NCBI GenBank assembly: GCA_024279745.1
Contig: JAJRRE010000006.1
Coordinates: forward strand, 1 to 10,056
DNA length: 10,056 nucleotides
From: Alphaproteobacteria bacterium
Lineage (GTDB): Bacteria > Pseudomonadota > Alphaproteobacteria > Rhizobiales > Hyphomicrobiaceae
Direction: 5' to 3'
Each line of letters begins with the position of its first letter. The stretch's first letter is position 1. Below the pieces are notes generated by a model. That model had not been told where the DNA came from and did no database searches. It saw only the letters and a program-made list of their open reading frames with translations. Of this stretch, positions 1-6,617 are shown in pieces. A program made the translations under genes and the position numbers.

Positions 1-1
1 C

Positions 2-613
2 GACGATATCGGCGCTATCCTCGACCCGCTTGGCAACGCCGTTCACACCGCTTTGTCGTTTGATCTGGTTGGCGAGGATGTACTGATAACCGGCGCCGGC
101 CCCATCGGTATAATGGCCGCCGCTGTCGCCAAACATGTGGGCGCGCGTCATGTCGTGATTACCGACATTAATCAAGAACGGCTTGATCTTGCCCTGAAGG
201 TTACCGATGTCAGCGCCGTGAATGTGGCGGCAACGGACTTGAAAACTGTTGCCGCCAATCTCGACATTACCGAAGGGTTTGACGTCGGGCTGGAGATGAG
301 CGGCACGCAGGCGGCGCTTGATCAGATGATCGAGGCTATGATTATGGGCGGGCGGATTGCCATGCTTGGTATCCCGCCGGGAACATCGACGGTCGACTGG
401 TCGCGAATTATTTTCAAGGCGCTCACCATCAAGGGGGTCTATGGCCGCGAGATTTTTGAGACCTGGTACAAGATGATCGCCATGCTGCAAAACGGTCTGG
501 ATGTCAGCAATGTTATCACGCACCGTTTCAGCGCCGATAAATTCAAAGACGGTTTTGCTGTCATGAAGTCCGGCTCCAGCGGTAAAGTTGTGCTGGATTG
601 GAGCAACGTTTGA
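2..613 (+). CDS. tdh: L-threonine 3-dehydrogenase, C-terminal part (left-truncated)
   Basis: Zinc-dependent medium-chain dehydrogenase that oxidises L-threonine with NAD+ to 2-amino-3-ketobutyrate in the cytoplasm; in most bacteria Kbl then cleaves this to glycine and acetyl-CoA. The reading frame is open from base 2, so the gene enters from the left and about 203 of the family's ~341 residues are visible. I recognise the family from the stretch beginning DPLGNAVHTALSFDLVGEDV, the Rossmann nucleotide-binding loop GAGPIG, then EMSG, GGRIAMLGIPP, YGREIFETWYKM and the C-terminal SGKVVLDW, all in family order. The N-terminal catalytic-zinc ligands lie outside the window. The TTG at 53 is an internal codon, not the start. 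No kbl follows; it may lie upstream. No clear terminator was found after the stop. The assignment is firm, and only the N-terminus is unknown. Confidence 0.95.
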   Translation, partial: DDIGAILDPLGNAVHTALSFDLVGEDVLITGAGPIGIMAAAVAKHVGARHVVITDINQERLDLALKVTDVSAVNVAATDLKTVAANLDITEGFDVGLEMSGTQAALDQMIEAMIMGGRIAMLGIPPGTSTVDWSRIIFKALTIKGVYGREIFETWYKMIAMLQNGLDVSNVITHRFSADKFKDGFAVMKSGSSGKVVLDWSNV

Positions 614-727
614 CCGGAGCCCAGAATGCGCACCCAGAATTAGCCGGAGGGAAGTTTATTGTAGGTTGCCACTAGCACCATGATGCGAACACCGTCTAAC
701 AGTGTGCAATACGTGAACAGTGAAATT

Positions 728-776
728 GAGAATTAATGAGAAACAACGAGAACCGTCACGCAAATAAGTGTATACG
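728..776 (+). promoter_or_regulatory. Phased GAGAA repeats with possible -10, upstream of dusA
   Basis: Three GAGAA words start at 728, 738 and 748, exactly 10 bases apart. A TATACG hexamer at 771-776 lies 17 bases after the hexamer GAGAAC (748-753), so the third repeat occupies the place of a -35 box. There is no TTGACA-like -35. This would fit an activator-dependent promoter for dusA, but the repeats are short and the reading is an inference. The rest of the gap (614-812) also holds a CCCAGAAT direct repeat (620-627 and 633-640) and no convincing terminator for tdh. Confidence 0.25.
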
Positions 777-812
777 TTCGCTGTTTAGGCTTTCTTGATT
801 GCAGGGTTCTCC

Positions 813-1817
813 GTGAAATATCAATCACATAGATTTGTCGTCGCACCAATGATGGACTGGACGGACCGGCATTGCCGCTATTTTCACCGGCTGCTGACAA
901 AGCGCGCGCTACTCTACAGCGAAATGATAACGGCTGATGCGATTTTGCACGGGGACCAGGACCGCTTGCTCGGCTTTAGCGCTGAAGAACATCCGGTAGC
1001 GTTGCAGCTTGGTGGCTGTGATCCGGCCAAGCTGGCGCGCGCTACAAAAATCGGCGTGGACTACGGCTATGACGAGATCAATCTCAATATCGGCTGCCCG
1101 TCGGACCGGGTGCAGAGCGGGCGCTTTGGCGCCTGTTTAATGGCCGAACCGGACCTGGTCGCCGATTGTGTGGGCGCCATGATCCATGCGGCGGGCAGCG
1201 CGATACCGGTCACAGTTAAATGCCGCATTGGCATTGACGATCAAGATAGCGAAGCGGCGCTAGAGCATTTTGTCACAGCAGTCGCGGCGGCGGGCTGCAC
1301 TAGCTTTATCATTCACGCGCGCAAGGCCTGGCTGAAAGGGCTGAGCCCGAAGGAAAATCGCGATGTGCCGCCGCTCGATTATGACCGGGTTTATCGGCTG
1401 AAAGCTGCCCATAGCGAGCTGTTAATTTCGATCAATGGCGGTATCACCACGCTCGATCAAACCGCAGATCATTTGGCCAAAGTGGACGGTGTTATGATCG
1501 GGCGCGCAGCTTATCAAAATCCGTGGATGCTGGCGCAAGTGGATCGCGAAATCTTCGGCGACCCCGACACCGGCGTCACCCGCGCCGACATCATCGAGCA
1601 GCTGCTGCCTTATGCCCAGCGCCATATTGCGAGCGGCGGCGGTTTGCACGCCATCACCCGGCATATTCTGGGCCTTTATGCCGGTCAGCCGCGCGCGCGC
1701 AAATTTCGCCGCCATATTGCGGAAAACGCCTGCCGCGCCGGTGCCGGGATCGAGGTCTTGCGCGATGCCGCCAACCTTGTCGAACACGGCCGCCAGGATT
1801 GCCGCCAAAGCGCCTAA
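813..1817 (+). CDS. dusA: tRNA-dihydrouridine(20/20a) synthase DusA
   Basis: FMN-dependent enzyme that reduces uridine to dihydrouridine in the D-loop of tRNA (positions 20/20a in the E. coli enzyme). The protein is a TIM barrel with a C-terminal helical domain. Numbered from GTG 813 (334 residues), the visible signatures are HRFVVAPMMDWTDRHCRYF near the N-terminus, EEHPVALQLGG, and INLNIGCPSDRVQ with the catalytic cysteine at 95. Next come VTVKCRIGIDDQD (Lys136), IIHARKAWLKGLSPKENR (His168), SINGGI, GVMIGRAAYQNPW, and ITRHILGLYAGQPRARKFRR in the helical domain. Length and order match DusA rather than DusB or DusC. I chose GTG 813 because AGGG lies 6 bases upstream (803-806) and the N-terminus is then as compact as in the family. 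An in-frame TTG at 795, with a weaker AGG at 787-789, would add six residues. It stands alone, 199 bases after tdh. Confidence 0.95.
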   Translation: MKYQSHRFVVAPMMDWTDRHCRYFHRLLTKRALLYSEMITADAILHGDQDRLLGFSAEEHPVALQLGGCDPAKLARATKIGVDYGYDEINLNIGCPSDRVQSGRFGACLMAEPDLVADCVGAMIHAAGSAIPVTVKCRIGIDDQDSEAALEHFVTAVAAAGCTSFIIHARKAWLKGLSPKENRDVPPLDYDRVYRLKAAHSELLISINGGITTLDQTADHLAKVDGVMIGRAAYQNPWMLAQVDREIFGDPDTGVTRADIIEQLLPYAQRHIASGGGLHAITRHILGLYAGQPRARKFRRHIAENACRAGAGIEVLRDAANLVEHGRQDCRQSA

Positions 1818-1837
1818 AGGCTTCCCCATTGCAATCT

Positions 1838-1948
1838 GCAATCAGATGAATGCCCCCGCCAGCTCCAGCCTATCGTCCTTAACCGTGCTCGGCCATTTTA
1901 GACCCGCAACGAGCGCTAAATCGATTTACAATCGCCAAATCTGATTGC
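1838..1948 (+). other. Possible structured RNA element between dusA and the thioredoxin-like gene
   Basis: GCAATCAGAT (1838-1847) is perfectly complementary to ATCTGATTGC (1939-1948), giving a 10-bp closing stem. Inside it, GTGCTCG (1885-1891) pairs with CGAGCGC (1910-1916) with one G-U, and CGATT (1922-1926) pairs with AATCG (1930-1934) around a 3-base loop. The left closing arm can instead form a local hairpin, ATCTG (1834-1838) with CAGAT (1843-1847), which excludes the long stem. The element starts 21 bases after the dusA stop and ends 65 bases before the next ATG. No T-run follows, so it is not a simple terminator. No known RNA family is recognised, and function is inference. Confidence 0.25.
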
Positions 1949-2013
1949 CTGAGCTAGACTGACGTGAAAACAACGAAAAGCGCGCCCACCTCTCAAGCCC
2001 CCAGGAGGACCTC

Positions 2014-2760
2014 ATGAGCTTCCCCGCACTGATTAAATCTGCTGCATTCATCGCCACAGTTATCGCAAGCACCTTCTCATTAAACGGGCAGGCGCAGGCC
2101 GGCAGCGGCGACGATGTTGCCAATCTCAATAAAAAGCTCGCCAACCTGCCGGGCCTGCCGCCGGCGATGGGCGCATCGGAGCCGCGTGTTATTCCCACCA
2201 AGGGCGATGACGCGATGTATCATCAAAGCTGGTTCTTAGATTCCTTTTTGAATCTGAAAGAAGATTTCGCCGCCGCAAAGGCTGAGGGCAAGCGCTTTGT
2301 CGTTGTGTTTGAGCAGCGCGGCTGTATTTACTGCGTCAAATTCCACACCAAGACTTTGGCCAAGAAATACATCAACGATTACATTCGCAAAAACTTTGCC
2401 GTCGTGCAGCTGAATATGTGGGGCGACCGGGAGGTGGTGGATTTCGATGGCAAAACCGTGACCGAAAAACAATTGGCCGCCAGATGGGGCGCCATCTTCA
2501 CACCAACCATTATATTCCTGAAAGACGATCTCACCGGCTTCGAGGGCAAATACGGCCCACCAATTGAAGTGGCGCGGCTCAATCAGGTCGGTGCCGGCAC
2601 AGTCTACGATATGTTCGTGTGGATCAAACACAAAATCTATAAAAAAGAGCGCAATTTTCAGCGCTTTCATATTGAGCGGATTAATCAACGACGGGCGATG
2701 CGCGGCGAGAAAATGGGCACGGATGGCAAGCCCTTGAAACCGATCAAAACGCCGGGCTGA
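2014..2760 (+). CDS. Exported thioredoxin-fold protein, SoxW-like
   Basis: Predicted periplasmic thiol-disulfide oxidoreductase of the thioredoxin superfamily, 248 residues. A signal peptide spans about residues 1-29, with a hydrophobic stretch up to Leu23 and a likely cut after AQA. The thioredoxin domain covers roughly 70-205. It contains the redox motif CIYC (Cys104 and Cys107, in FEQRGCIYCVKFH), LNMWGDREVVDFDGK, and the cis-proline loop FTPT with Pro164. The pattern of CxYC, then xxWGDRxVxDFDG, then FTPT resembles the SoxW subgroup, which reduces partners of the Sox sulfur-oxidation system, but no sox gene is visible here. The C-terminal ~40 residues are strongly basic and hydrophilic, a tail not needed for the fold. 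The start is secure: AGGAGG at 2003-2008 sits 5 bases before the ATG. It is probably a single-gene unit, converging on the ABC operon. Partner and exact role are unknown. Confidence 0.85.
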   Translation: MSFPALIKSAAFIATVIASTFSLNGQAQAGSGDDVANLNKKLANLPGLPPAMGASEPRVIPTKGDDAMYHQSWFLDSFLNLKEDFAAAKAEGKRFVVVFEQRGCIYCVKFHTKTLAKKYINDYIRKNFAVVQLNMWGDREVVDFDGKTVTEKQLAARWGAIFTPTIIFLKDDLTGFEGKYGPPIEVARLNQVGAGTVYDMFVWIKHKIYKKERNFQRFHIERINQRRAMRGEKMGTDGKPLKPIKTPG

Positions 2761-2763
2761 AAG

Positions 2764-2860
2764 TGGGTTCGGTTTGAGCGCAAAGGCGGATAGGCTGGAT
2801 TGAAGCTGCTATTGCAAAAACCCTAACACCAAGCGCCTCACCACCGGCCGCTCAACCCAC
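2764..2860. repeat. Imperfect inverted repeat across the convergent gene ends
   Basis: CGCTCAACCCAC (2849-2860) is complementary to GTGGG (2764-2768) plus TTGAGCG (2775-2781), with a 6-base bulge between the two left-arm blocks. The arms straddle the gap between the stop of the thioredoxin-like gene and the end of the last ABC ATPase gene, whose TGA lies in the right arm. The 67-base loop holds no T-run placed for a standard terminator in either direction. It might slow or end convergent transcription, but this is uncertain and could be chance. Confidence 0.2.
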
Positions 2861-3622
2861 GCGGCGGCGCTGGACGCTGGCATCAAGCAGCTGGCGTGTA
2901 TAAGGGTGGTCCGCCTTCAGCGCGCGCATGTCGGCCACGTTGAGCATCTCGACAATGGCGCCCAAATTCATCACCGCAATGCGCGAGCACATATGGCCGA
3001 CGACCGCCAGATCATGGGAAACCATCAGAAAAGTCAGCCCGCGCTGCGCCCGCAGATCCGTCAGCAGATTCAAAATCTCAGCCTGCACCGATACATCCAG
3101 CGCCGAGGTCGGCTCATCGAGCAGCAGGATTGATGGCTCGATGATAAGCGCGCGCGCAATGGCAACACGCTGGCGCTGACCGCCCGACAACTGATGCGGA
3201 TAACGAAAGCGGAACGATTGCGCCAGGCCAACATCGTCGAGGATTTGCACAATGCGCTCATCGGGGCGATCAAAGCTGTGCAGGTGCAGCGCTTCAGATA
3301 ACACATGATCGATGGTCTGGCGCGGATGCAGCGAGGCATAGGGGTCCTGGAAGACCATTTGCACGGCGGCATAAAATTCTTTCGTCCGGGCCTTGCCACG
3401 AAGCGGTTTGCCCTGCACGGCAATATTGCCAGACCAGCTTGGCGCCAGTCCGGTGATGGCGCGCAATATAGTCGATTTGCCGGAACCTGATTCGCCGACC
3501 AGACCAAAGCTGTCACCGCGCGGCACTGTGAAGGAAGCGTCTTTCACCGCATCCACACGCGCGTGCCCGCTGCCGAACCAGACATCGAGATGCTCAAGGC
3601 GAATTTCATTTTGCGCGCTCAT
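2852..3622 (-). CDS. Peptide/nickel-type ABC transporter ATPase, second subunit (DppF/OppF-like)
   Basis: Cytoplasmic ATPase that should pair with the preceding ATPase to power import through the two permeases. It has 256 residues and all nucleotide-binding-domain motifs: Walker A GESGSGKS (43-50), Q-loop Gln92 in FQDPYASLHPR, a canonical LSGGQ signature (145-149), Walker B ILLLDEP (165-171), the D-loop SALD and the switch His203 in VSHD. HPYTRQLLDA near the C-terminus is the start of the oligopeptide-transporter tail typical of this subfamily, which separates it from other ABC ATPases. The protein ends about 12 residues after that tail begins, shorter than E. coli DppF (~330), and lacks the usual cysteine-bearing extension. 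The start ATG overlaps the preceding stop in ATGA (3619-3622), so translation is probably coupled. It is the last gene of the operon. Confidence 0.92.
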   Translation of the reverse strand: MSAQNEIRLEHLDVWFGSGHARVDAVKDASFTVPRGDSFGLVGESGSGKSTILRAITGLAPSWSGNIAVQGKPLRGKARTKEFYAAVQMVFQDPYASLHPRQTIDHVLSEALHLHSFDRPDERIVQILDDVGLAQSFRFRYPHQLSGGQRQRVAIARALIIEPSILLLDEPTSALDVSVQAEILNLLTDLRAQRGLTFLMVSHDLAVVGHMCSRIAVMNLGAIVEMLNVADMRALKADHPYTRQLLDASVQRRRVG

Positions 3623-4512
3623 ACAGCCTTCCCCGACTTCACGGCCGCGCCCACCTTCACGGCGCCGCTGACACTGGCCGCTTCACGCCAGGCGTCGTCG
3701 CGTTGCAGGACCTGCAGGCGGTCAACCGGGTGCTCCAGTTGCGGCAGCGAATTCAATAGCCCGCGCGTATAGGGATGCTTGGCTTCATGCAGGGCATCGG
3801 CGCGGCAGGTCTCAACAATGCGCCCGCTATACATGATCAAAACCCGGTCGCAGAAGGTCGAGACCACGTTGAGATCATGCGAGATAAAAATCAGCCCCAT
3901 ACCGCGTTCACGCACCAGTTTATCCATGATCTCCAGCACTTCTTTTTGCACGGTAACATCAAGCGCGGAAGTGGGCTCGTCGGCGATCAGGATTTGTGGA
4001 TCGGGGATCAGCATCATGGCGATCATAATCCGCTGGCCCATGCCGCCGGACATCTCATGGGGATAGGCGTTGAAGACGCGTTCGGGATCGCGGATCAGTA
4101 CCGCCTCCAGCATGGCAAGTGTTTTGGCGCGGGCTTCGGCCTTGCTGGCTTTGGCGTGCAGGCGGTAGGCCTCGCAGATCTGATCGCCGATTTTCATCAC
4201 CGGATTGAGCGAGACTGTCGGGTCCTGCATGATCATGGAAATCTTGTGGCCGCGCACGTCGCGCATTTGTTTCTCGCTCAGGGTCTGCAGGTCGGTACCT
4301 TCCAGCGCAATGCGGTTTGCTTTTAAAATGCCAGGAGGGCGGATGAGGCGCAGGATCGATCGGCCGGTAATGGATTTGCCCGATCCCGATTCGCCGACAA
4401 TGCCGAGCCGCTCACGGCCTAGCGAAAAGCTGATATCGCGCACTGCCTCAAACGGCCCTGTTCGAGTGGGAAATTCAACGGTCAGATTTTCAACGTCGAG
4501 CAGGTTGGTCAT
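3619..4512 (-). CDS. Peptide/nickel-type ABC transporter ATPase, first subunit (DppD/OppD-like)
   Basis: ATP-hydrolysing subunit of the importer, 297 residues from the ATG at 4512. Motifs in order: Walker A GESGSGKS (40-47), Q-loop Gln96 in MQDPTVSLNP, the signature SGGMGQR (starting at 155; the SGGMxQR form is normal for DppD-type subunits), Walker B ILIADEP (174-180), SALDVTVQ and His212 in SHDL. HPYTRGLLNSLP (246-257) marks the oligopeptide-transporter C-terminal region. The tail after it is about 40 residues with no cysteine, unlike many DppD/OppD proteins, and ends in an Ala/Val/Gly/Lys-rich stretch. The frame is open further upstream, but ATG 4512 lies just 4 bases after the permease stop, and the protein from there (MTNLLDVENLTVEF) starts as the family does. 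The ribosome site is weak, so coupling to the upstream gene is likely. Its stop overlaps the next start. Confidence 0.92.
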   Translation of the reverse strand: MTNLLDVENLTVEFPTRTGPFEAVRDISFSLGRERLGIVGESGSGKSITGRSILRLIRPPGILKANRIALEGTDLQTLSEKQMRDVRGHKISMIMQDPTVSLNPVMKIGDQICEAYRLHAKASKAEARAKTLAMLEAVLIRDPERVFNAYPHEMSGGMGQRIMIAMMLIPDPQILIADEPTSALDVTVQKEVLEIMDKLVRERGMGLIFISHDLNVVSTFCDRVLIMYSGRIVETCRADALHEAKHPYTRGLLNSLPQLEHPVDRLQVLQRDDAWREAASVSGAVKVGAAVKSGKAV

Positions 4513-4516
4513 GAGC

Positions 4517-5533
4517 TCATTTGCTGTTCTTCTTGGGATCGAGGACATCGCGCAGCCCGTCGCCAAGCAGGTTAAAGGCGAGCGAAACGGTAAAGATCGC
4601 CAGCCCGGGCATGGTCGCCACCCACCAGTGATCGAGAATGAATTTGCGGCCTGCCGAAATCATCGCGCCCCATTCGGGCGAGGGCGGCTGCGCGCCAAGA
4701 CCGAGAAAGCCAAGCCCGGCGGCGGTGAGAATAATGCCGGCCATGTCGAGCGTCACGCGGATCACCAGCGAGGAAATACAAAGCGGCCAGATGTGGCGGG
4801 TGATAATGCGCAGGGCCGAAGCGCCTTGCAATTTTATGGCGTGAATATAGTCGGCATTGCGAATGGTCAGAGTTTCGGCGCGGGCGATGCGCGCATAAGG
4901 TGGCCAGGCCGTTAGCACAATCGCCAGTACGGCGTTCTCAATCCCCGCGCCCAATGCCGAGACAAAGGCCAGTGCCAGAATGAGGCGCGGAAAGGCGAGG
5001 AAAATATCGGTAATGCGCATGAGCACAACGTCGAGCCAGCCGCCCAGATAGCCCGCTGCCGTGCCGACGAACAGCCCGACAACCGGCGCCAGCAAGGCCA
5101 CTAGTGCGACGATATAGAGGGTAATGCGCGAGCCGTAGATGAGGCGGCTGAGGATATCGCGGCCAAGCGAATCTGAGCCCAGCAGATAGCCAGCGCTGCC
5201 CGGCGGCCTGAGGCGCGCGGCCAGATCCTGGTCGAACGGATCATGAGGCGCAATCAACGGCGCTGTCCAGGCGATGAGCACCAGCGCGACCAGAATGTAG
5301 AACCCGAACATGGCCATTGGGTTGGCGCGCAATTCGCCCCAGGCACGGTACCATGCGGCAAGTTTGGCCTGTCGGCGTGATTTGGGCGCATCGTCATTGA
5401 GCCAGTCGCGCCAGCTTTGTTTGGCCATCGCCGAGGGGGGGGAGGTTGAGGACGCCGGGCCGCCCCCCCGGTTCGAACGCTTGTCGGCTGCCGGGTCTGC
5501 TGCTGCTGCGGTATCAGGTGCCGGATCGCTCAT
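4517..5533 (-). CDS. Peptide/nickel-type ABC transporter permease, second subunit (DppC/OppC-like)
   Basis: Inner-membrane subunit that forms the translocation pore with the DppB-like protein, 338 residues. Visible features are a first membrane segment around 73-93, then APHDPF and the hallmark LGSDSLGRDILSRLIYGSR (118-136). Further membrane segments lie near 138-162, 180-194, 198-212, 255-280 and 308-323. The cytoplasmic EAA loop, which contacts the ATPases, is ADYIHAIKLQGASALRIITRHIWP without its first residue at about 228-250. GLGFLGLGAQPPSPEWGAMI is characteristic of DppC. The N-terminal ~35 residues are a low-complexity Ala/Pro/Ser/Gly extension encoded by long C and G runs. An in-frame ATG at 5428 (residue 36) would remove it but has no ribosome site. 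ATG 5533 is preferred because it overlaps the DppB-like stop as ATGA (5530-5533). Confidence 0.93.
   Translation of the reverse strand: MSDPAPDTAAAADPAADKRSNRGGGPASSTSPPSAMAKQSWRDWLNDDAPKSRRQAKLAAWYRAWGELRANPMAMFGFYILVALVLIAWTAPLIAPHDPFDQDLAARLRPPGSAGYLLGSDSLGRDILSRLIYGSRITLYIVALVALLAPVVGLFVGTAAGYLGGWLDVVLMRITDIFLAFPRLILALAFVSALGAGIENAVLAIVLTAWPPYARIARAETLTIRNADYIHAIKLQGASALRIITRHIWPLCISSLVIRVTLDMAGIILTAAGLGFLGLGAQPPSPEWGAMISAGRKFILDHWWVATMPGLAIFTVSLAFNLLGDGLRDVLDPKKNSK
5435..5469. repeat. Paired homopolymer tracts G8 and C7 inside the permease gene
   Basis: On the plus strand there are eight G at 5435-5442 and seven C at 5463-5469, only 20 bases apart. Both are inside the N-terminal extension of the DppC-like permease, where they encode SPP and GGGP on the minus strand. 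Runs of this length are prone to slippage during replication and to indel errors in some sequencing methods. The gene reads in frame as given. Confidence 0.9.
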
Positions 5534-6594
5534 TTTGCCCTTGGGTCAAAGAATTTATACAACAGGTCGGAAAAGATATTGAGACAGACAAAGACCAGTC
5601 CGACGACCACCGTGCCGCCGAGCACCGCATTCATATCCGCCGATAACAGGCCGGTGGTGATGTAGGAGCCGATGCCGGGCCAGGAGAAGATTGTCTCGGT
5701 CAGCACCGAACCTTCCAGCAGGCCCGCATAGGACAGCGCGATAACGGTGATCAGCGGAACCTTCACATTGCCGAACGCATGGCGCCAGATGACAGCGCGC
5801 TCAGATAGGCCCTTGACCCGCGCCGTGGTGATATATTCTTGCTCCAGCTGTTCCAGCATGAACGAGCGGGTCATGCGCGAGATATAGGCGAGCGAATAAT
5901 AAGCCAGCAGTCCGGCAGGCAATATAATATGCGAAACCGCATTCCAGAACACATCCATATCGCGCGCGAGCAAACTGTCCACCAGGATCATGCCGGTAAC
6001 GGTGGGGACAATATCAACATAGAATATATCAAGCCGCCCCGGCCCGCTGACCCAGCCCAACTGGCCGTACAATACAAGCAGGCCAATGAGCCCGATCCAG
6101 AACACCGGCATGGAATAACCAATCAGCGCGATGACGCGGGCGATGTGATCGATCCAGCTGTTTTGTTTGACTGCCGCGACAACGCCAAGCGGCACTCCCA
6201 GAACAATGCCGATGATAATGCCGACGGTGGCCAGCTCCAGCGTAGCAGGAAAGACGCGGATAAGATCCTGTGAGACGGGCCGCGCGGTCAACAGCGACTC
6301 GCCGAAATTGCCTTGCAGCACATTGCCCAGAAACAGCAAGAACTGCGTGATCAGCGGCTTGTCGAGGCCAAGCTCTTTATAAGCGGCGTCATAGGTGGCC
6401 TGAGAGGCGCTTTCGCCAACCACCGATAACACCGGATCAATCGGCATCACACGGCCAATGATGAAGGTGACGGCAAGCAGGCCGATCATGGTGATCAGCA
6501 CAGTCCATAAGACCTGCCATGCGCCTTTCAAAAAAGCGGAAAAGGGCAACTTGCGCTGCCGTTCTCCATCTGCTGTGTCGTCGCTTAGTGCCAC
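5530..6594 (-). CDS. Peptide/nickel-type ABC transporter permease, first subunit (DppB/OppB-like)
   Basis: Inner-membrane pore subunit, 354 residues. A hydrophilic leader of about 25 residues precedes the first membrane segment (27-47). The periplasmic part carries DPVLSVVGESAS and YKELGLDKPLITQFLLFLGNV, with GNFGES following, the usual OppB/DppB layout. Further membrane segments lie around 117-141, 153-177, 279-303 and 327-345. FPATLELA, then SMPVFWIGLIGL and RMTRSFMLEQLEQEYITTAR are strong family signatures; EYITTARVKGLSERAVIWRH (253-272) is the EAA loop that docks on the ATPases. The start is GTG, chosen because GGGAG (6605-6601, minus strand) lies 6 bases upstream and no better start exists. 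It follows the binding-protein stop by 23 bases, and its own stop overlaps the next gene by 4 bases, placing it firmly in the operon. Confidence 0.94.
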   Translation of the reverse strand: MALSDDTADGERQRKLPFSAFLKGAWQVLWTVLITMIGLLAVTFIIGRVMPIDPVLSVVGESASQATYDAAYKELGLDKPLITQFLLFLGNVLQGNFGESLLTARPVSQDLIRVFPATLELATVGIIIGIVLGVPLGVVAAVKQNSWIDHIARVIALIGYSMPVFWIGLIGLLVLYGQLGWVSGPGRLDIFYVDIVPTVTGMILVDSLLARDMDVFWNAVSHIILPAGLLAYYSLAYISRMTRSFMLEQLEQEYITTARVKGLSERAVIWRHAFGNVKVPLITVIALSYAGLLEGSVLTETIFSWPGIGSYITTGLLSADMNAVLGGTVVVGLVFVCLNIFSDLLYKFFDPRAK

Positions 6595-6617
6595 GAAAGT
6601 CTCCCGTTCCTATTGCC

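Noticed and set aside
1422..1944. Overlapping frames on both strands at the end of dusA
   Set aside because: dusA is clearly coding here, with its C-terminal helical-domain motifs; the other frames carry no family signature.
3775..4915. Long plus-strand open frames (3775-4326 and 4205-4915) opposite the ABC genes
   Set aside because: They lie antisense to conserved ATPase and permease genes, are His/Gln/Asp- or Arg/Ser-rich as expected of shadows in GC-rich DNA, and have no motif.
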